Below are positions 25,919 through 35,206 of a DNA stretch of 64,000 nt, in pieces (position 1 is the stretch's first letter; each line of letters opens with the position of its first letter). A program made the translations under genes and the position numbers. Below the pieces are notes generated by a model, which was not told the origin of the DNA, did no database searches, and was given only the letters and a program-made list of their open reading frames with translations. The stretch comes from an uncultured Lachnospiraceae bacterium (GTDB taxonomy: Bacteria > Bacillota > Clostridia > Lachnospirales > Lachnospiraceae): positions 32,081 to 96,080 of the forward strand of contig CANQDA010000011.1 of NCBI GenBank assembly GCA_947591155.1, written 5' to 3'.

Positions 25919-26101
25919 ATTTCAGAAATCGCTCACCTATATTATCACAGATCAGGCCAAAAGTAAAGCGCGAATAGCGCGATATCTTAGGATTCTTTTA
26001 AGAAACGGCCGCTTTACATCTACACATTAATATGTTAAAATTACCCTGATATTAAATGAGATTTTTGACGGAAAGAATCACAACATGAGGGGGATAGTAT
26101 A

Positions 26102-27064
26102 ATGTTAGATGATATCAGAGAATGGATCTCCGACTATCTGAGATATATTCTTTTGGGTGTTGCGGCTCTGTTGCTTCTTTTGATCATCATTTTTGCGGTG
26201 CGCCTGATCGGCGGACGCAGATCCGGACAGGAGAAGCCGAAGGAAAAAACTACGGAAAGCGAGCTCCAGACAGAGGTGGACGACGCGCCGATCAGCGTGG
26301 CGGGCGACGAGCTGGAGAGGAATCAGGCGGATGTGCTTGATCTGGTGACGCGTTACTATACGGCAAAGCTGAATCAGGACTACGACACACTGAGCGAGAT
26401 CTGCGAGGTGATGGATGACGAGGCGAAGGCCGGATACGAGTCGATGGACGACGCGATCGAGCAGTACAACAATCTTATGACCTACTCTAAGGCCGGTCTC
26501 ACGGAAGGCTCCTATGTCGCGTTTGCCTACTTTGACGCGAAGATGACAGGTATCGATACGCTGGTGCCGACGCTGCGAGGGTTGTATCTGGTCACGAATG
26601 AGGAGGGTGATCTCATCGTGTCCAACACAAAAAATCATCCGGATCAGGAAGCCTATCAGAAGCAGGTGTGGGCGGACGACGATGTGCAGGCGCTCCGCAG
26701 GGACGTTGCCGACAAGTATGACGACAGTCTGGCGCAGGATCCGGAGCTTGCGGAATATCTGGAATCCATCAGCAAGGACGGAGGCAGCGGCGGTGACTCC
26801 ACTGGGACGAATGGAGATGAGGACGGAGACACGGATGGTGAAAACGGCGACGCTGCACTCGGGACGATGTATGCTTCCACCGGAGTCAATGTCCGCGGAG
26901 AGCCGGATGCGGAGAGCACGCTCTACGGGACGCTCCAGACCGGCATGCAGGTGGAGGTGCTTGAGAATCTCGACAACGGATGGTCGCGCATCAGCTACGT
27001 CACGTCGGATGGCACGACGATCGAAGGCTATCTGATGACGCAGTATCTCACAGATACGCAGTAA
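26102..27064 (+). CDS. Membrane-anchored protein with C-terminal SH3b domain
   Basis: This 320-residue protein has a short cytoplasmic N-terminus, one membrane helix (residues 15-38, YILLGVAALLLLLIIIFAVR), a charged linker, a central extracellular helical domain (about residues 70-220), an acidic Gly/Asp-rich linker (GGSGGDSTGTNGDEDGDTDG) and a C-terminal bacterial SH3 domain (VNVRGEPDAESTLYGTLQTG). SH3b domains commonly bind peptidoglycan. I infer an envelope role; the middle domain resembles DUF4878-like folds in layout only. It has an AT-rich promoter region upstream and a terminator after it. Confidence 0.7.
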   Translation: MLDDIREWISDYLRYILLGVAALLLLLIIIFAVRLIGGRRSGQEKPKEKTTESELQTEVDDAPISVAGDELERNQADVLDLVTRYYTAKLNQDYDTLSEICEVMDDEAKAGYESMDDAIEQYNNLMTYSKAGLTEGSYVAFAYFDAKMTGIDTLVPTLRGLYLVTNEEGDLIVSNTKNHPDQEAYQKQVWADDDVQALRRDVADKYDDSLAQDPELAEYLESISKDGGSGGDSTGTNGDEDGDTDGENGDAALGTMYASTGVNVRGEPDAESTLYGTLQTGMQVEVLENLDNGWSRISYVTSDGTTIEGYLMTQYLTDTQ

Positions 27065-27151
27065 AAAAGTATCTGGAAAGAATGCCTGAAACAGTATCAA
27101 AAAAGAATCAGAAGAGAATCAGAAAATAATATCGGGAGATCATGCCCGAAG

Positions 27152-27180
27152 GGCTGCTGCGAGATCGCGGCAGCCTTTTT
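27152..27180 (+). terminator. Terminator after the SH3b protein gene
   Basis: GGCTGCTGC (27152-27160) pairs with GCGGCAGCC (27167-27175), followed by TTTTTCTTT. Confidence 0.8.
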
Positions 27181-27326
27181 CTTTGAAGTATTGTCTCGGA
27201 TTCCGGAATGTGGTAAGATACGAGTAGTTTGCAATAAAAGGTAGTGCTTGAAATGCCGTACGCGGGCGTAGCGGCGACGGTGAGCGGGAAGATCAAACAG
27301 GGAAGAGACGGGGCGGTGAGCTAGAA

Positions 27327-28139
27327 TTGGTTTCGGAAAAGGCCGGGGGTCCGGCCCGGTTGAGCAGGAAAAACGAGCAGTCGGCCGACGGAGTCCGGCT
27401 GAACAAATATCTGAGCGAGGCGGGACTGTGCTCGCGCCGCGAGGCCGACCGTCTGATCGAAGCCGGCAGGGTGTCGGTGGACGGCCGTGTGGCGGCGCAG
27501 GGTCAGAGGATCGCGCAGGGCCAGAGGGTCGTCGTGGACGGCAGGGAAGTCGTTCCGGAGCAGGAGCTGATCCTGTTGGCCGTCAACAAGCCGCGCGGCG
27601 CGGTCTGCACGACGGATCGCCGTTGGGGCGATAAGACGATCTACGATGTGGTCGACTGCGGGAAACGCATCTTTTCGATCGGCCGTCTGGACAAGGACTC
27701 CGAGGGGCTCCTCCTGATGACGAACTACGGCGACATTCTGAATAAGATCATGCGCTCAGGGAATTATCATGAGAAGGAGTATCTGGTGACGGTGGATCGG
27801 GAGATCACGCAGGAGTTTCTGAAAAAGATGGCTGCAGGCGTATATCTGAGGGAACTGGACGTCACTACGCGTCCCTGCAGGGTCGAGCTGGCCGGAAAAT
27901 ATCAATTCCGACTGGTGCTCACGCAAGGCTTGAACCGTCAGATCAGAAGGATGTGCGAGGCGCTTCATTATCGAGTGAAACGGCTCGTCCGGCTGCGCGT
28001 CATGAACATTGAGCTCGGCGATCTGAAACCGGGCGAGTACCGGCCGGTTACGCGGAAGGAGTACGCGCAGCTTCAGGAACAGCTGCGGAATTCACGAAAT
28101 CCGGGACAGCGGGAAACAAGAAAATACAGGGGAAGCTGA
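27327..28139 (+). CDS. Pseudouridine synthase, RsuA/RluB/RluF family
   Basis: The product has 270 residues with an N-terminal S4 RNA-binding domain (VRLNKYLSEAGLCSRREADRLIEAGRVSV) and a catalytic domain with the active Asp in GRLDKDSEGLLLMTN. The RQIRRMCEALHYRVKRLVRLRV segment is typical of RluF (23S rRNA U2604). Basic C-terminal tail. The start is uncertain: TTG 27327 has only a weak site; an internal start near residue 16 would remove the extra leader. It is followed by ligA, only 32 bases away. Confidence 0.88.
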   Translation: MVSEKAGGPARLSRKNEQSADGVRLNKYLSEAGLCSRREADRLIEAGRVSVDGRVAAQGQRIAQGQRVVVDGREVVPEQELILLAVNKPRGAVCTTDRRWGDKTIYDVVDCGKRIFSIGRLDKDSEGLLLMTNYGDILNKIMRSGNYHEKEYLVTVDREITQEFLKKMAAGVYLRELDVTTRPCRVELAGKYQFRLVLTQGLNRQIRRMCEALHYRVKRLVRLRVMNIELGDLKPGEYRPVTRKEYAQLQEQLRNSRNPGQRETRKYRGS

Positions 28140-28171
28140 AAACAGAATTTTGAAAGGAATTGCGGGACACG

Positions 28172-30145
28172 ATGAATCAGAAGATCGAACGCATGAAGGA
28201 AATATCGGAAAAACTCCGTGAGGCGTCGAAGGCTTATTATCAGGAAGACAGGGAGCTCATGAGCAATTTCGAGTACGACAGCCTCTACGATGAGCTCGTG
28301 GAGCTGGAACAGGAGACCGGTACCGTGCTCGCGGGAAGTCCGACCGTGACGGTCGGCTATGAGGCGCAGGAAACGCTTCCGAAGGAGCGGCACGAATCGC
28401 CGATGCTCTCGCTGGGGAAGACGAAGGAGCGCTCGGAGCTTGCGGCCTTTGCGGGGGAGCATGAGGTGCTCATCTCCTGGAAGCTCGACGGACTTACCGT
28501 GGTGCTGACCTATCAGGACGGAACGCTGGCCAAGGCGGTCACGCGCGGCAACGGAGAGATCGGCGAGGTCATCACGAACAACGCGCGTGTCTTTCAGAAC
28601 ATTCCGCTTCGCATCCCCTATCAGGGGGAGCTGATCCTGCGCGGAGAGGCGGTCATCACCTACTCTGAATTTGAGAAGATCAACAGTGAGATCGAGGATG
28701 TGGAAGCGCGCTACAAGAATCCGCGCAATCTGTGCAGCGGTTCCGTGCGCCAGCTCAACAACGAGATCACGGCGAACCGTCATGTGCGTTTTTACGCGTT
28801 CGCCCTGGTGAAAGCGGAGGGCGTGGATTTCGGAAATCTGCGCAGCGCCCAGTTCGAGTGGCTGCGGCAGCAGGGCTTTGAGACGGTGGAGTACCGTCAT
28901 GCAACGGCGGAGACCGTGGAGGAGACGGTGTCGTGGTTTGCGGACAAGATCGCCCGCTATGACGTGCCCTCGGACGGGCTTGTCGTCACCTACAATGACA
29001 TCGCGTACGGGCAGTCGCTCGGCCGGACGGCCAAGTTCCCGCGCGATTCGATCGCTTTTAAATGGCAGGACGAGACCTGCGAGACGACGCTGCGCGAGAT
29101 CGAGTGGAGTCCGTCGCGCACCGGCCTCATCAACCCGGTTGCGATCTTCGATCCGGTTGAGCTCGAGGGCACGACAGTCAGCCGCGCCAGCGTGCACAAT
29201 TTGAGTATCATGAAAGCGATGGAGTTGGGGATCGGGGATAAGATCACCGTCTACAAGGCGAACATGATCATCCCGCAGATCGCGGAGAACCTGACGCGAA
29301 GCGGGAAGATCGAGATTCCGAAGACCTGTCCGGTGTGCGGCGGGGCCACGGAGGTGCGTTCCATGAACGACGCGGAGACGCTCTACTGCACGAACGAGCA
29401 GTGCAGCGCGAAGAAGATCAAATCGTTTACCCTGTTTGTGAGCAGAAACGCGTTGAATATCGAGGGATTATCTGAAGCGACACTTGAAAAATTTATCGCG
29501 AAAGGGTATATTCATAGCTATGCGGATATCTTCCATCTGGACGATCATCGGAATGAGATCGTGGAGATGGAGGGATTCGGGGAGAAATCCTACACGAATC
29601 TGATCGAGAGCATCGAGGCGGCCAGACACACGACGCTGCCACGGTTGATCTACGGGCTCGGGATTCCGAATATCGGAACGGCAAACGCGGGGCTGTTGAG
29701 CCGGTTTTGCGGGTACGATCTGGAGCGGCTCAGGAACAGCACGGCGGACGAGATCGCATCCATCGAGGGACTCGGCGAGGTGATCGCTGCTTCGGTGGCG
29801 GATTATTTCGCAGATCCGGAGAATCAGAGGAGACTGGACCAGCTGCTCGCGGAGCTCACTTTGGAGGCGGCTCCGACTGAGACCGCGCCACAGGCGCTTG
29901 CCGGAAAGACGTTTGTGATCACGGGGAGTGTGAATCATTTCGCGAACCGTGACGAGCTCAAGGCGTATATTGAAGAGCGCGGTGGCAAGGCGGCGGGCTC
30001 CGTATCGAAGAAGACGGATTATCTGATCAATAACGACACGACTTCGACTTCGTCCAAAAACAGGAAAGCGGCGGAACTGGGGATTCCGATCCTCTCGGAG
30101 GAGGATTTCCTCGCGCTCGCGAACGGACAGGCAAAGGAGAGCTGA
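28172..30145 (+). CDS. ligA: NAD-dependent DNA ligase
   Basis: This 657-residue enzyme seals nicks during replication and repair. The domains are the NAD-binding Ia (YYQEDRELMSNFEYDSLYDEL), the adenylation domain with the active Lys104 in SWKLDG, the OB-fold, a zinc finger (CPVCGG ... CTNEQC), HhH helices and a C-terminal BRCT domain (LAGKTFVITGSVNHFANRDEL). The zinc and BRCT regions are complete. ATG 28172 is preferred because GAAAGGAA lies 12 bases upstream; the TTG at 28160 overlaps that site. It appears co-transcribed with the upstream pseudouridine synthase gene. Confidence 0.95.
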   Translation: MNQKIERMKEISEKLREASKAYYQEDRELMSNFEYDSLYDELVELEQETGTVLAGSPTVTVGYEAQETLPKERHESPMLSLGKTKERSELAAFAGEHEVLISWKLDGLTVVLTYQDGTLAKAVTRGNGEIGEVITNNARVFQNIPLRIPYQGELILRGEAVITYSEFEKINSEIEDVEARYKNPRNLCSGSVRQLNNEITANRHVRFYAFALVKAEGVDFGNLRSAQFEWLRQQGFETVEYRHATAETVEETVSWFADKIARYDVPSDGLVVTYNDIAYGQSLGRTAKFPRDSIAFKWQDETCETTLREIEWSPSRTGLINPVAIFDPVELEGTTVSRASVHNLSIMKAMELGIGDKITVYKANMIIPQIAENLTRSGKIEIPKTCPVCGGATEVRSMNDAETLYCTNEQCSAKKIKSFTLFVSRNALNIEGLSEATLEKFIAKGYIHSYADIFHLDDHRNEIVEMEGFGEKSYTNLIESIEAARHTTLPRLIYGLGIPNIGTANAGLLSRFCGYDLERLRNSTADEIASIEGLGEVIAASVADYFADPENQRRLDQLLAELTLEAAPTETAPQALAGKTFVITGSVNHFANRDELKAYIEERGGKAAGSVSKKTDYLINNDTTSTSSKNRKAAELGIPILSEEDFLALANGQAKES

Positions 30146-30216
30146 ACAGCTTTTGCCGCGTTCGCGGATGCCCAAAAGGACGCAGGGAAGACATTGATAA
30201 AGAGGAGAGATAGAGT

Positions 30217-31143
30217 ATGCCAATTAAAGTACAGAGCAATCTGCCTGCGAGAGAGATTCTGGAGCGGGAGAACATCTTTGTGATGGACGAGAACCGGGCG
30301 ATCCACCAGGACATCCGCCCGATCCACATCGCGATCCTGAACCTTATGCCGCTCAAGGAGGAGACGGAGCTGCAGCTTCTGCGCTCGCTCTCCAACACGC
30401 CGCTGCAGGTGGATGTTACTTTCGTGAAGGTGAGCTCGCATGAGTCGAAGAACACCTCGACAAGCCATCTGAATGAGTTCTACGTGGAGTTTGATGATAT
30501 TAAGCAGCGCCGTTTCGACGGTATGATCATCACCGGCGCGCCGGTGGAACTGATGGAATTCGAAGAGGTGGACTATTGGGAGGAGCTGACGCAGATCATC
30601 GACTGGACGGAAGCGCACGTCACCTCGACGATCTATCTGTGCTGGGCGGCGCAGGCCGGACTGTACTATCATTACGGACTTCAGAAGAAGCTTCTGGATA
30701 AGAAGATGTTCGGGCTGTTTTGGCACCGCGTCCTGAACCGCAAGATCCCGTTGGTGCGTGGTTTTGACGACGTGTTCCTCGCGCCGCATTCCAGACACAC
30801 GGACGTGCCCATCGAGGAGGTTCGCAAGGTGAAGGAGCTCACGATTCTGGCGGAGTCCGACGAGGCCGGACTGTTCCTCGCTATGGCGGACAATGGCCGC
30901 AAGATCTTCATCATGGGCCATCCGGAATATGACCGCGTGACACTGGACGGGGAGTACCACCGTGATTTGAGTAGAGGCCTTCCGATCGAGATTCCGCAGA
31001 ATTATTACGAGAACGACGATCCGAACACCAAGCCGCTGCTGCGCTGGCGCTCACACGCGAACAATCTCTACACGAACTGGCTCAACTATTATGTCTATCA
31101 GGTCACCCCGTACAACATGGTCGGGGCGCCGGATTTCCGTTGA
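30217..31143 (+). CDS. metA: Homoserine O-acetyltransferase (MetA type)
   Basis: This 308-residue enzyme activates homoserine in methionine synthesis. The catalytic Cys142 (YLCWAAQAG), His235 and Glu237 (MGHPEYDR) are present. Residue 111 is Glu (GAPVELMEF), which in this family is linked with use of acetyl-CoA; Gly at that position gives succinyl-CoA use. I therefore call it an acetyltransferase despite the homoserine succinyltransferase name often given. AAGAGGAG lies before the ATG. The 71 bases upstream are too short for a SAM riboswitch. Genes for later steps are not in the window. Confidence 0.93.
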   Translation: MPIKVQSNLPAREILERENIFVMDENRAIHQDIRPIHIAILNLMPLKEETELQLLRSLSNTPLQVDVTFVKVSSHESKNTSTSHLNEFYVEFDDIKQRRFDGMIITGAPVELMEFEEVDYWEELTQIIDWTEAHVTSTIYLCWAAQAGLYYHYGLQKKLLDKKMFGLFWHRVLNRKIPLVRGFDDVFLAPHSRHTDVPIEEVRKVKELTILAESDEAGLFLAMADNGRKIFIMGHPEYDRVTLDGEYHRDLSRGLPIEIPQNYYENDDPNTKPLLRWRSHANNLYTNWLNYYVYQVTPYNMVGAPDFR

Positions 31144-31192
31144 GAACAAAGTGGGCAAGCCCACGTCAACTCTCCCCATCTCATCAAGCATG

Positions 31193-31236
31193 AAAAACGC
31201 CTCGCAACACTGTCCGTCGAACGGTACTGCGGGGCG
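31193..31236 (-). terminator. Terminator of the GGDEF gene (minus strand)
   Basis: On the minus strand CGCCCCGCA pairs with TGCGAGGCG (one wobble) and is followed by TTTTT. It also lies just after metA. A smaller hairpin GTGGGC-AA-GCCCAC (31151-31164) follows the metA stop. Confidence 0.7.
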
Positions 31237-31264
31237 ATTTACTGTCTGTTCAGAAAAGAGCGGC

Positions 31265-33277
31265 TCAGACGTCCGGCTTCCGAATGGACGGCCTGCGTTT
31301 TTTCTTGTCTTCGTACAGCTGCTTGTCAGCCTTGGCCACGATGGACTGCAGGTCTGTCTCCGGCTTCAGATCAAAGCGCACGATCCCCATAGAGATTTCC
31401 ACATAATACGGCTTGCCGGAGGACTCATTCAACTCCCGGCAGGCTGCTAAGATACGTTTACGGAAGAGCGCCTCAAACGTCTCCGAGCCGGACGTCACGA
31501 GGGAGACGAACTCGTCCCCGCCGACGCGCGCCAGAATATCGGAATCGCGCAGGCAGGACCTTAAAATGTTGCTGATCGACTGGAGCGCAAAATTCCCTTC
31601 GATGTGTCCCCAGGTGTCGTTGATCTCCTTTAAGTGGTCAAGATCGGCGTAGATCATATAGGCGTTTTCAGTCATGACCTCCTGATGGACTTTCGTGATG
31701 CGATCCGTCAGTCCGTGCAGATTCAGCAGTCCGGTCAGTCTGTCGTAGCTGGACTTGATGTCGAGCGCGCGGTTTTCCTTCTGGATTTTCTTCATATCGT
31801 TCGACATCGCGCGGAGGTGTTCCGCCTCGATCTTGCTGATCTCCAGAAGGCGAAGGGACTGGCCGAGCTGAAGACTGACAAAATAGAAGAAGGAGAAGTC
31901 CTCGCTCTTGATGTCGCACAGCAGAAGTCCGTACTGCCTTTCGCCGGAAAACAGAAGAAAGGTCATGAAATTGTGGAGGTCCCCATCGTTCACAAGCTTG
32001 GAGATGGAATTCTCGGCGCTCACATACGGCCGGTCCGACGGCTCGTAGGAGACGGAGCGCCCGTTGCGGTAGAAGGAAGCCATGCGCAGCGTTTCAGGGC
32101 ATGTCCACTCGCTCTCCCCGTCATAGACGACCGGCGGATCGAGCAGAAAAAGATAGGCGGCCTTCGTGCGCAGCTCCCTGATCCGCTCCATGATCTGGAG
32201 ACAGAATTCCTTCTCGTCGTCGAGATAGTCGTTCAGCTCGCGCGTCATGATCGGGATAAACCAGGACTTGCGCTGAAAGCTTGTAAACTCCATCTGCATG
32301 TCGGCGATCACGCGGTTCAGCCTGTGCACCTCCTGCGCAAGGTCGGTCGCAGGTATTTTTTCGGACTCCTTTGCGGGCGCGCAGCCACAGGATTCCCTTT
32401 GCACGAAAGTCACCGGAATGCGGCGGGAATCGACCTTTTCATTTTTCAGGATACGAAGCATATCGTAGAGCGCCGTGCGCGCCATGGCCCTGCCATCCTG
32501 CGCGACCGTGGTGAGCGGAGGGTTCATGCTTCCGGCGTTGTCCGAATCGTCGAAACCAGTGATCAGGATGTCCCTGCCGACCACGAGGCCGCGGCGGGCG
32601 CAGACTTTATAACCGGCCAGCGCCATATCGTCGTTCGCGAACACGATCGCCTGAGGGTCGACGTTGTTGTCGAGCAGCTTTTCCACCTCGGCGTTTACGA
32701 ATTCCGTAAAGTCTCCCTCACCGATCATCTCAGGGGTGACGGGGAGAGAGTGCCGCTCCATCACGTCCAGATAGGCGCGCTTGCGCTCTTCCGAGTCCGT
32801 GTTTTGGCGCGGACCGGTCATGAAAAGGATGCGCTCGCAGTGATGGTCCCGGATCAGATGCTCGACGACATCGCAGATCCCCTGATAATTGTCCGAGATC
32901 AGGGAATTGCAGCCGGGCAGGTCTACGACCGCGGACATGAAGATCGTCGGGATCGGGAAAAACTTTTTCGCGAAATCCTCCGGACTGACATCGCCCATGT
33001 ATCGGGCAAGCGTCCCGTAGCTGATGATCAGGCCGTCCAGACCGCTGATCTGGGCGTAGTCGTAGATGGTATTGAACTGATAATCATAGGTATCCTGCTT
33101 GTACTCATCCAACAGAATGTCCTGAAAATATCCTTTGGTCTGTGTGCCGAGAAAAAGACAGACGTTTACGTCAAGCTCATTTCCGGCCGCAATGATGCCG
33201 CTGATAATCTCCTTTGGGAAAGTACCGTGCATGCCTCCGACCATAACGCCGATCGTGTATCTCTTTTTCGCATTCAT
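31265..33277 (-). CDS. LacI-type sensor domain fused to a diguanylate cyclase (GGDEF)
   Basis: The product has 670 residues. Residues 8-300 form a periplasmic-binding-protein-like ligand domain of the LacI/GalR regulator type (TIGVMVGG..., IVFANDDMALAGYKVCARRG, ITGFDDSD), but there is no N-terminal DNA-binding helix-turn-helix and no signal peptide or membrane helix, so it should sense a ligand in the cytoplasm. A middle region (310-500) contains coiled segments. The C-terminal GGDEF domain has RVGGDEF and an RxxD inhibitory site (RDSD, five residues before the motif), so it can make cyclic di-GMP and be product-inhibited. The ligand may be a sugar; this is inferred from the fold. It is followed by a terminator and has its own promoter region before 33278. 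Confidence 0.85.
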   Translation of the reverse strand: MNAKKRYTIGVMVGGMHGTFPKEIISGIIAAGNELDVNVCLFLGTQTKGYFQDILLDEYKQDTYDYQFNTIYDYAQISGLDGLIISYGTLARYMGDVSPEDFAKKFFPIPTIFMSAVVDLPGCNSLISDNYQGICDVVEHLIRDHHCERILFMTGPRQNTDSEERKRAYLDVMERHSLPVTPEMIGEGDFTEFVNAEVEKLLDNNVDPQAIVFANDDMALAGYKVCARRGLVVGRDILITGFDDSDNAGSMNPPLTTVAQDGRAMARTALYDMLRILKNEKVDSRRIPVTFVQRESCGCAPAKESEKIPATDLAQEVHRLNRVIADMQMEFTSFQRKSWFIPIMTRELNDYLDDEKEFCLQIMERIRELRTKAAYLFLLDPPVVYDGESEWTCPETLRMASFYRNGRSVSYEPSDRPYVSAENSISKLVNDGDLHNFMTFLLFSGERQYGLLLCDIKSEDFSFFYFVSLQLGQSLRLLEISKIEAEHLRAMSNDMKKIQKENRALDIKSSYDRLTGLLNLHGLTDRITKVHQEVMTENAYMIYADLDHLKEINDTWGHIEGNFALQSISNILRSCLRDSDILARVGGDEFVSLVTSGSETFEALFRKRILAACRELNESSGKPYYVEISMGIVRFDLKPETDLQSIVAKADKQLYEDKKKRRPSIRKPDV

Positions 33278-33508
33278 ATCTATCTCATCCTCGTAAAAAT
33301 CAGATTTATATTTTCACTGCACAAATTTGCCTATATTATATGATTTCACAGGAATTATTGCAAGCGTTTTCCCGGTCATGCGCGTGAATTGTTTGTGAAC
33401 CAAAACATTGTAATTCAGGCCGCGGATGTCTTATAGTACAACTATCATTTACGGGACTGCGACATATTCTGATAATGAACATCGATTGTTTCAGGAAAGG
33501 AGTAACAC

Positions 33509-33733
33509 ATGTCAGAGATACAAAGCCTTGACTGCGGCTGCGGCAGCATGGGAAACGGCCGCGTCAACGAGATCTATTATCACTTGACAGAGGCGCAGGC
33601 GCCGCTCGCGATGGCGTACGTGCCGTATCAACAATGGGAAGCGACCTACGATCCCTGTACGGGTCTTCAGGTGGGCACGGTCTTCCCATGCCTGCACAAG
33701 CCGTTCTGCGGGAAAGGGGGTAACTGCAGATGA
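33509..33733 (+). CDS. cotJA: Spore coat associated protein CotJA
   Basis: The product, 74 residues, shows the CotJA core LTEAQAPLAMAYVPYQQWEATYDPCTGLQVGTVFPCLHKPF. It is part of the inner spore coat and is encoded in a three-gene operon with cotJB and cotJC, the same order as in Bacillus and Clostridium. A short Cys-rich N-terminus (CGCGSMG) is present. AGGAGTAACAC precedes the ATG. The operon is expected to be under sigma-E control in the mother cell; I can see only a weak candidate promoter (CATATTCT near 33463). Confidence 0.9.
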   Translation: MSEIQSLDCGCGSMGNGRVNEIYYHLTEAQAPLAMAYVPYQQWEATYDPCTGLQVGTVFPCLHKPFCGKGGNCR

Positions 33734-34326
33734 GCAACAATTCCAATCCGTATATGAACCAGAATATGTCAGCAAATATGCGCGGCATGAACATGCGCGG
33801 AGGCTGCGGCTGCGCGAATCCCGCACAGGGGCAGCGCACGGTGTCAAATGACTGCGGCTGCACGGGAAATGCGGCGTCGACGATGCAGAACAGCTATACA
33901 CAGCGCGCGGCGCAGAACGACTGTGGCTGCGGCATGACTCCGGTGACGCAGCGCACAGCGCACAACGACTGCGGCTGCGGCATGACTCCGGTGACACAGC
34001 GTGCAGCACAGAACGACTGTGGCTGTGCAGGCAACAATGGGTATACACGCGCGTCTGATCTCCCGTCCGGCAACAGAGCCAGTCTGCTCGCCTACATCGA
34101 TCAGGTGAGTTTCGCGGCCTATGATGCTGCGTTGTATCTGGATACGCATCCGGATTGCCAGAACGGACTGCAGTATTTCCGCGATCACAACGAGAAGCGG
34201 AATCAGGCGCTGAAGGAGTATGCGAGACTCTATGGGCCGATGAATCTGACGCAGGCAGGAGAGAGCTGCGAGGCGTACTGGCACTGGATTAATCAGCCGT
34301 GGCCGTGGGAAGGAGGGAACTGCTAA
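33730..34326 (+). CDS. cotJB: CotJB with a Cys-rich repeat extension
   Basis: The CotJB domain occupies the last 90 residues (LLAYIDQVSFAAYDAALYLDTHPDCQNGLQYFRDHNEKRNQA to the C-terminus). Ordinary CotJB has about 85-90 residues; here a 110-residue N-terminal extension precedes it. The extension is rich in Asn, Cys and Gly and carries repeats such as NDCGCGMTPVTQRTAH (twice) and related QNDCGC units, so the mature coat protein may be cross-linked by disulfides. The ATG overlaps the cotJA stop (ATGA), implying translational coupling. cotJC follows four bases after. Confidence 0.88.
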   Translation: MSNNSNPYMNQNMSANMRGMNMRGGCGCANPAQGQRTVSNDCGCTGNAASTMQNSYTQRAAQNDCGCGMTPVTQRTAHNDCGCGMTPVTQRAAQNDCGCAGNNGYTRASDLPSGNRASLLAYIDQVSFAAYDAALYLDTHPDCQNGLQYFRDHNEKRNQALKEYARLYGPMNLTQAGESCEAYWHWINQPWPWEGGNC

Positions 34327-34329
34327 ACT

Positions 34330-34956
34330 ATGTGGTATTATGAAAAGAGACTTGAATATCCGATAAACATCACAACTCCGAACGCGAAACTGGCCCAGTT
34401 CATCGCCAGCCAGTATGGCGGACCGGACGGGGAGATTTCCGCATCCATGCGCTACCTGTCGCAGCGTTTCTCCATGAAGGACAGAAAAGTGGCGGGCCTG
34501 TTGACCGACATCGGCACCGAGGAACTGGCTCACCTGGAGATGGTGAGCACGATCATTCATCAGCTTACGAAGGGGCTGTCAATGGAGGAAATCGAGAAAT
34601 CCGGGCTCGGCCCGTACTATATCGACCACACGGTCGGCGTATGGCCGCAGGCCGCGGGCGGCATTCCGTTTAACGCCTGCGAGTTTCAGGTGAAGGGCGA
34701 TCCGATAACGGACCTCCACGAGGATCTGGCGGCGGAGCAGAAGGCTCGTTCAACCTACGACAATATCCTCAGAGTCGTGAACAACACTCCGGAGGTCGCC
34801 GACCCGATCCGCTTCCTGCGGGCGCGGGAAGTCGTACACTTCCAGAGGTTTGGTGAGGCCCTCGAAAATGTTCAGGAAGGCCTCGACGCGAAGAACTTCT
34901 ACGCGTTCAACCCGGACTTCGACACTCCGGTGACCTGTCCGCCGAACGCGAAGTAG
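34330..34956 (+). CDS. cotJC: Spore coat protein CotJC (manganese catalase family)
   Basis: The 208-residue protein has the ferritin-like di-metal fold of manganese catalases. Metal-ligand Glu and His residues are seen in GTEELAHLEMV and in the AREVVHFQRFGEAL helix, and the N-terminal YEKRLEYPINI is typical of CotJC. It is in the spore coat with CotJA and CotJB and may remove peroxide. The length is normal. GGAGGGAAC lies before the ATG, and it overlaps the end of cotJB spacing closely. Last gene of the operon. Confidence 0.95.
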   Translation: MWYYEKRLEYPINITTPNAKLAQFIASQYGGPDGEISASMRYLSQRFSMKDRKVAGLLTDIGTEELAHLEMVSTIIHQLTKGLSMEEIEKSGLGPYYIDHTVGVWPQAAGGIPFNACEFQVKGDPITDLHEDLAAEQKARSTYDNILRVVNNTPEVADPIRFLRAREVVHFQRFGEALENVQEGLDAKNFYAFNPDFDTPVTCPPNAK

Positions 34957-35020
34957 GCTTAAGTTTCTCCGCTCACTCGCGAATTGCTTTTGTCTGCGAT
35001 ATAATTTTGGGAACAGGAGA

Positions 35021-35052
35021 GGGATATACTGCCTTTGGTGGTGGTATATCCC
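35021..35052 (+). terminator. Possible terminator of the cotJ operon
   Basis: GGGATATAC (35021-35029) and GTATATCCC (35044-35052) form a perfect stem, but the following T tract is short (TTTGG). Confidence 0.5.
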
Positions 35053-35206
35053 TTTGGTCTATCCTATTGTGAAAGAAGCATTCTGTAAAAATACTGTTTT
35101 ACTGGAAAAAGAAAGAAAGATATGATATACTGGCGAAGTCGGGAAACAGATTCCCAGAGAAACAGGAACAACAAGAACTGTAGGGGGAGAACGGAAGGGG
35201 TATTCT

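Noticed and set aside
30146..30216. SAM riboswitch before metA
   Set aside because: Too short and no conserved riboswitch core.
31634..33343. 569-residue plus-strand ORF opposite the GGDEF gene
   Set aside because: It is the antisense shadow of a clear coding sequence in GC-rich DNA; composition is Arg/His/Val-rich with no family motif and no ribosome-binding site.
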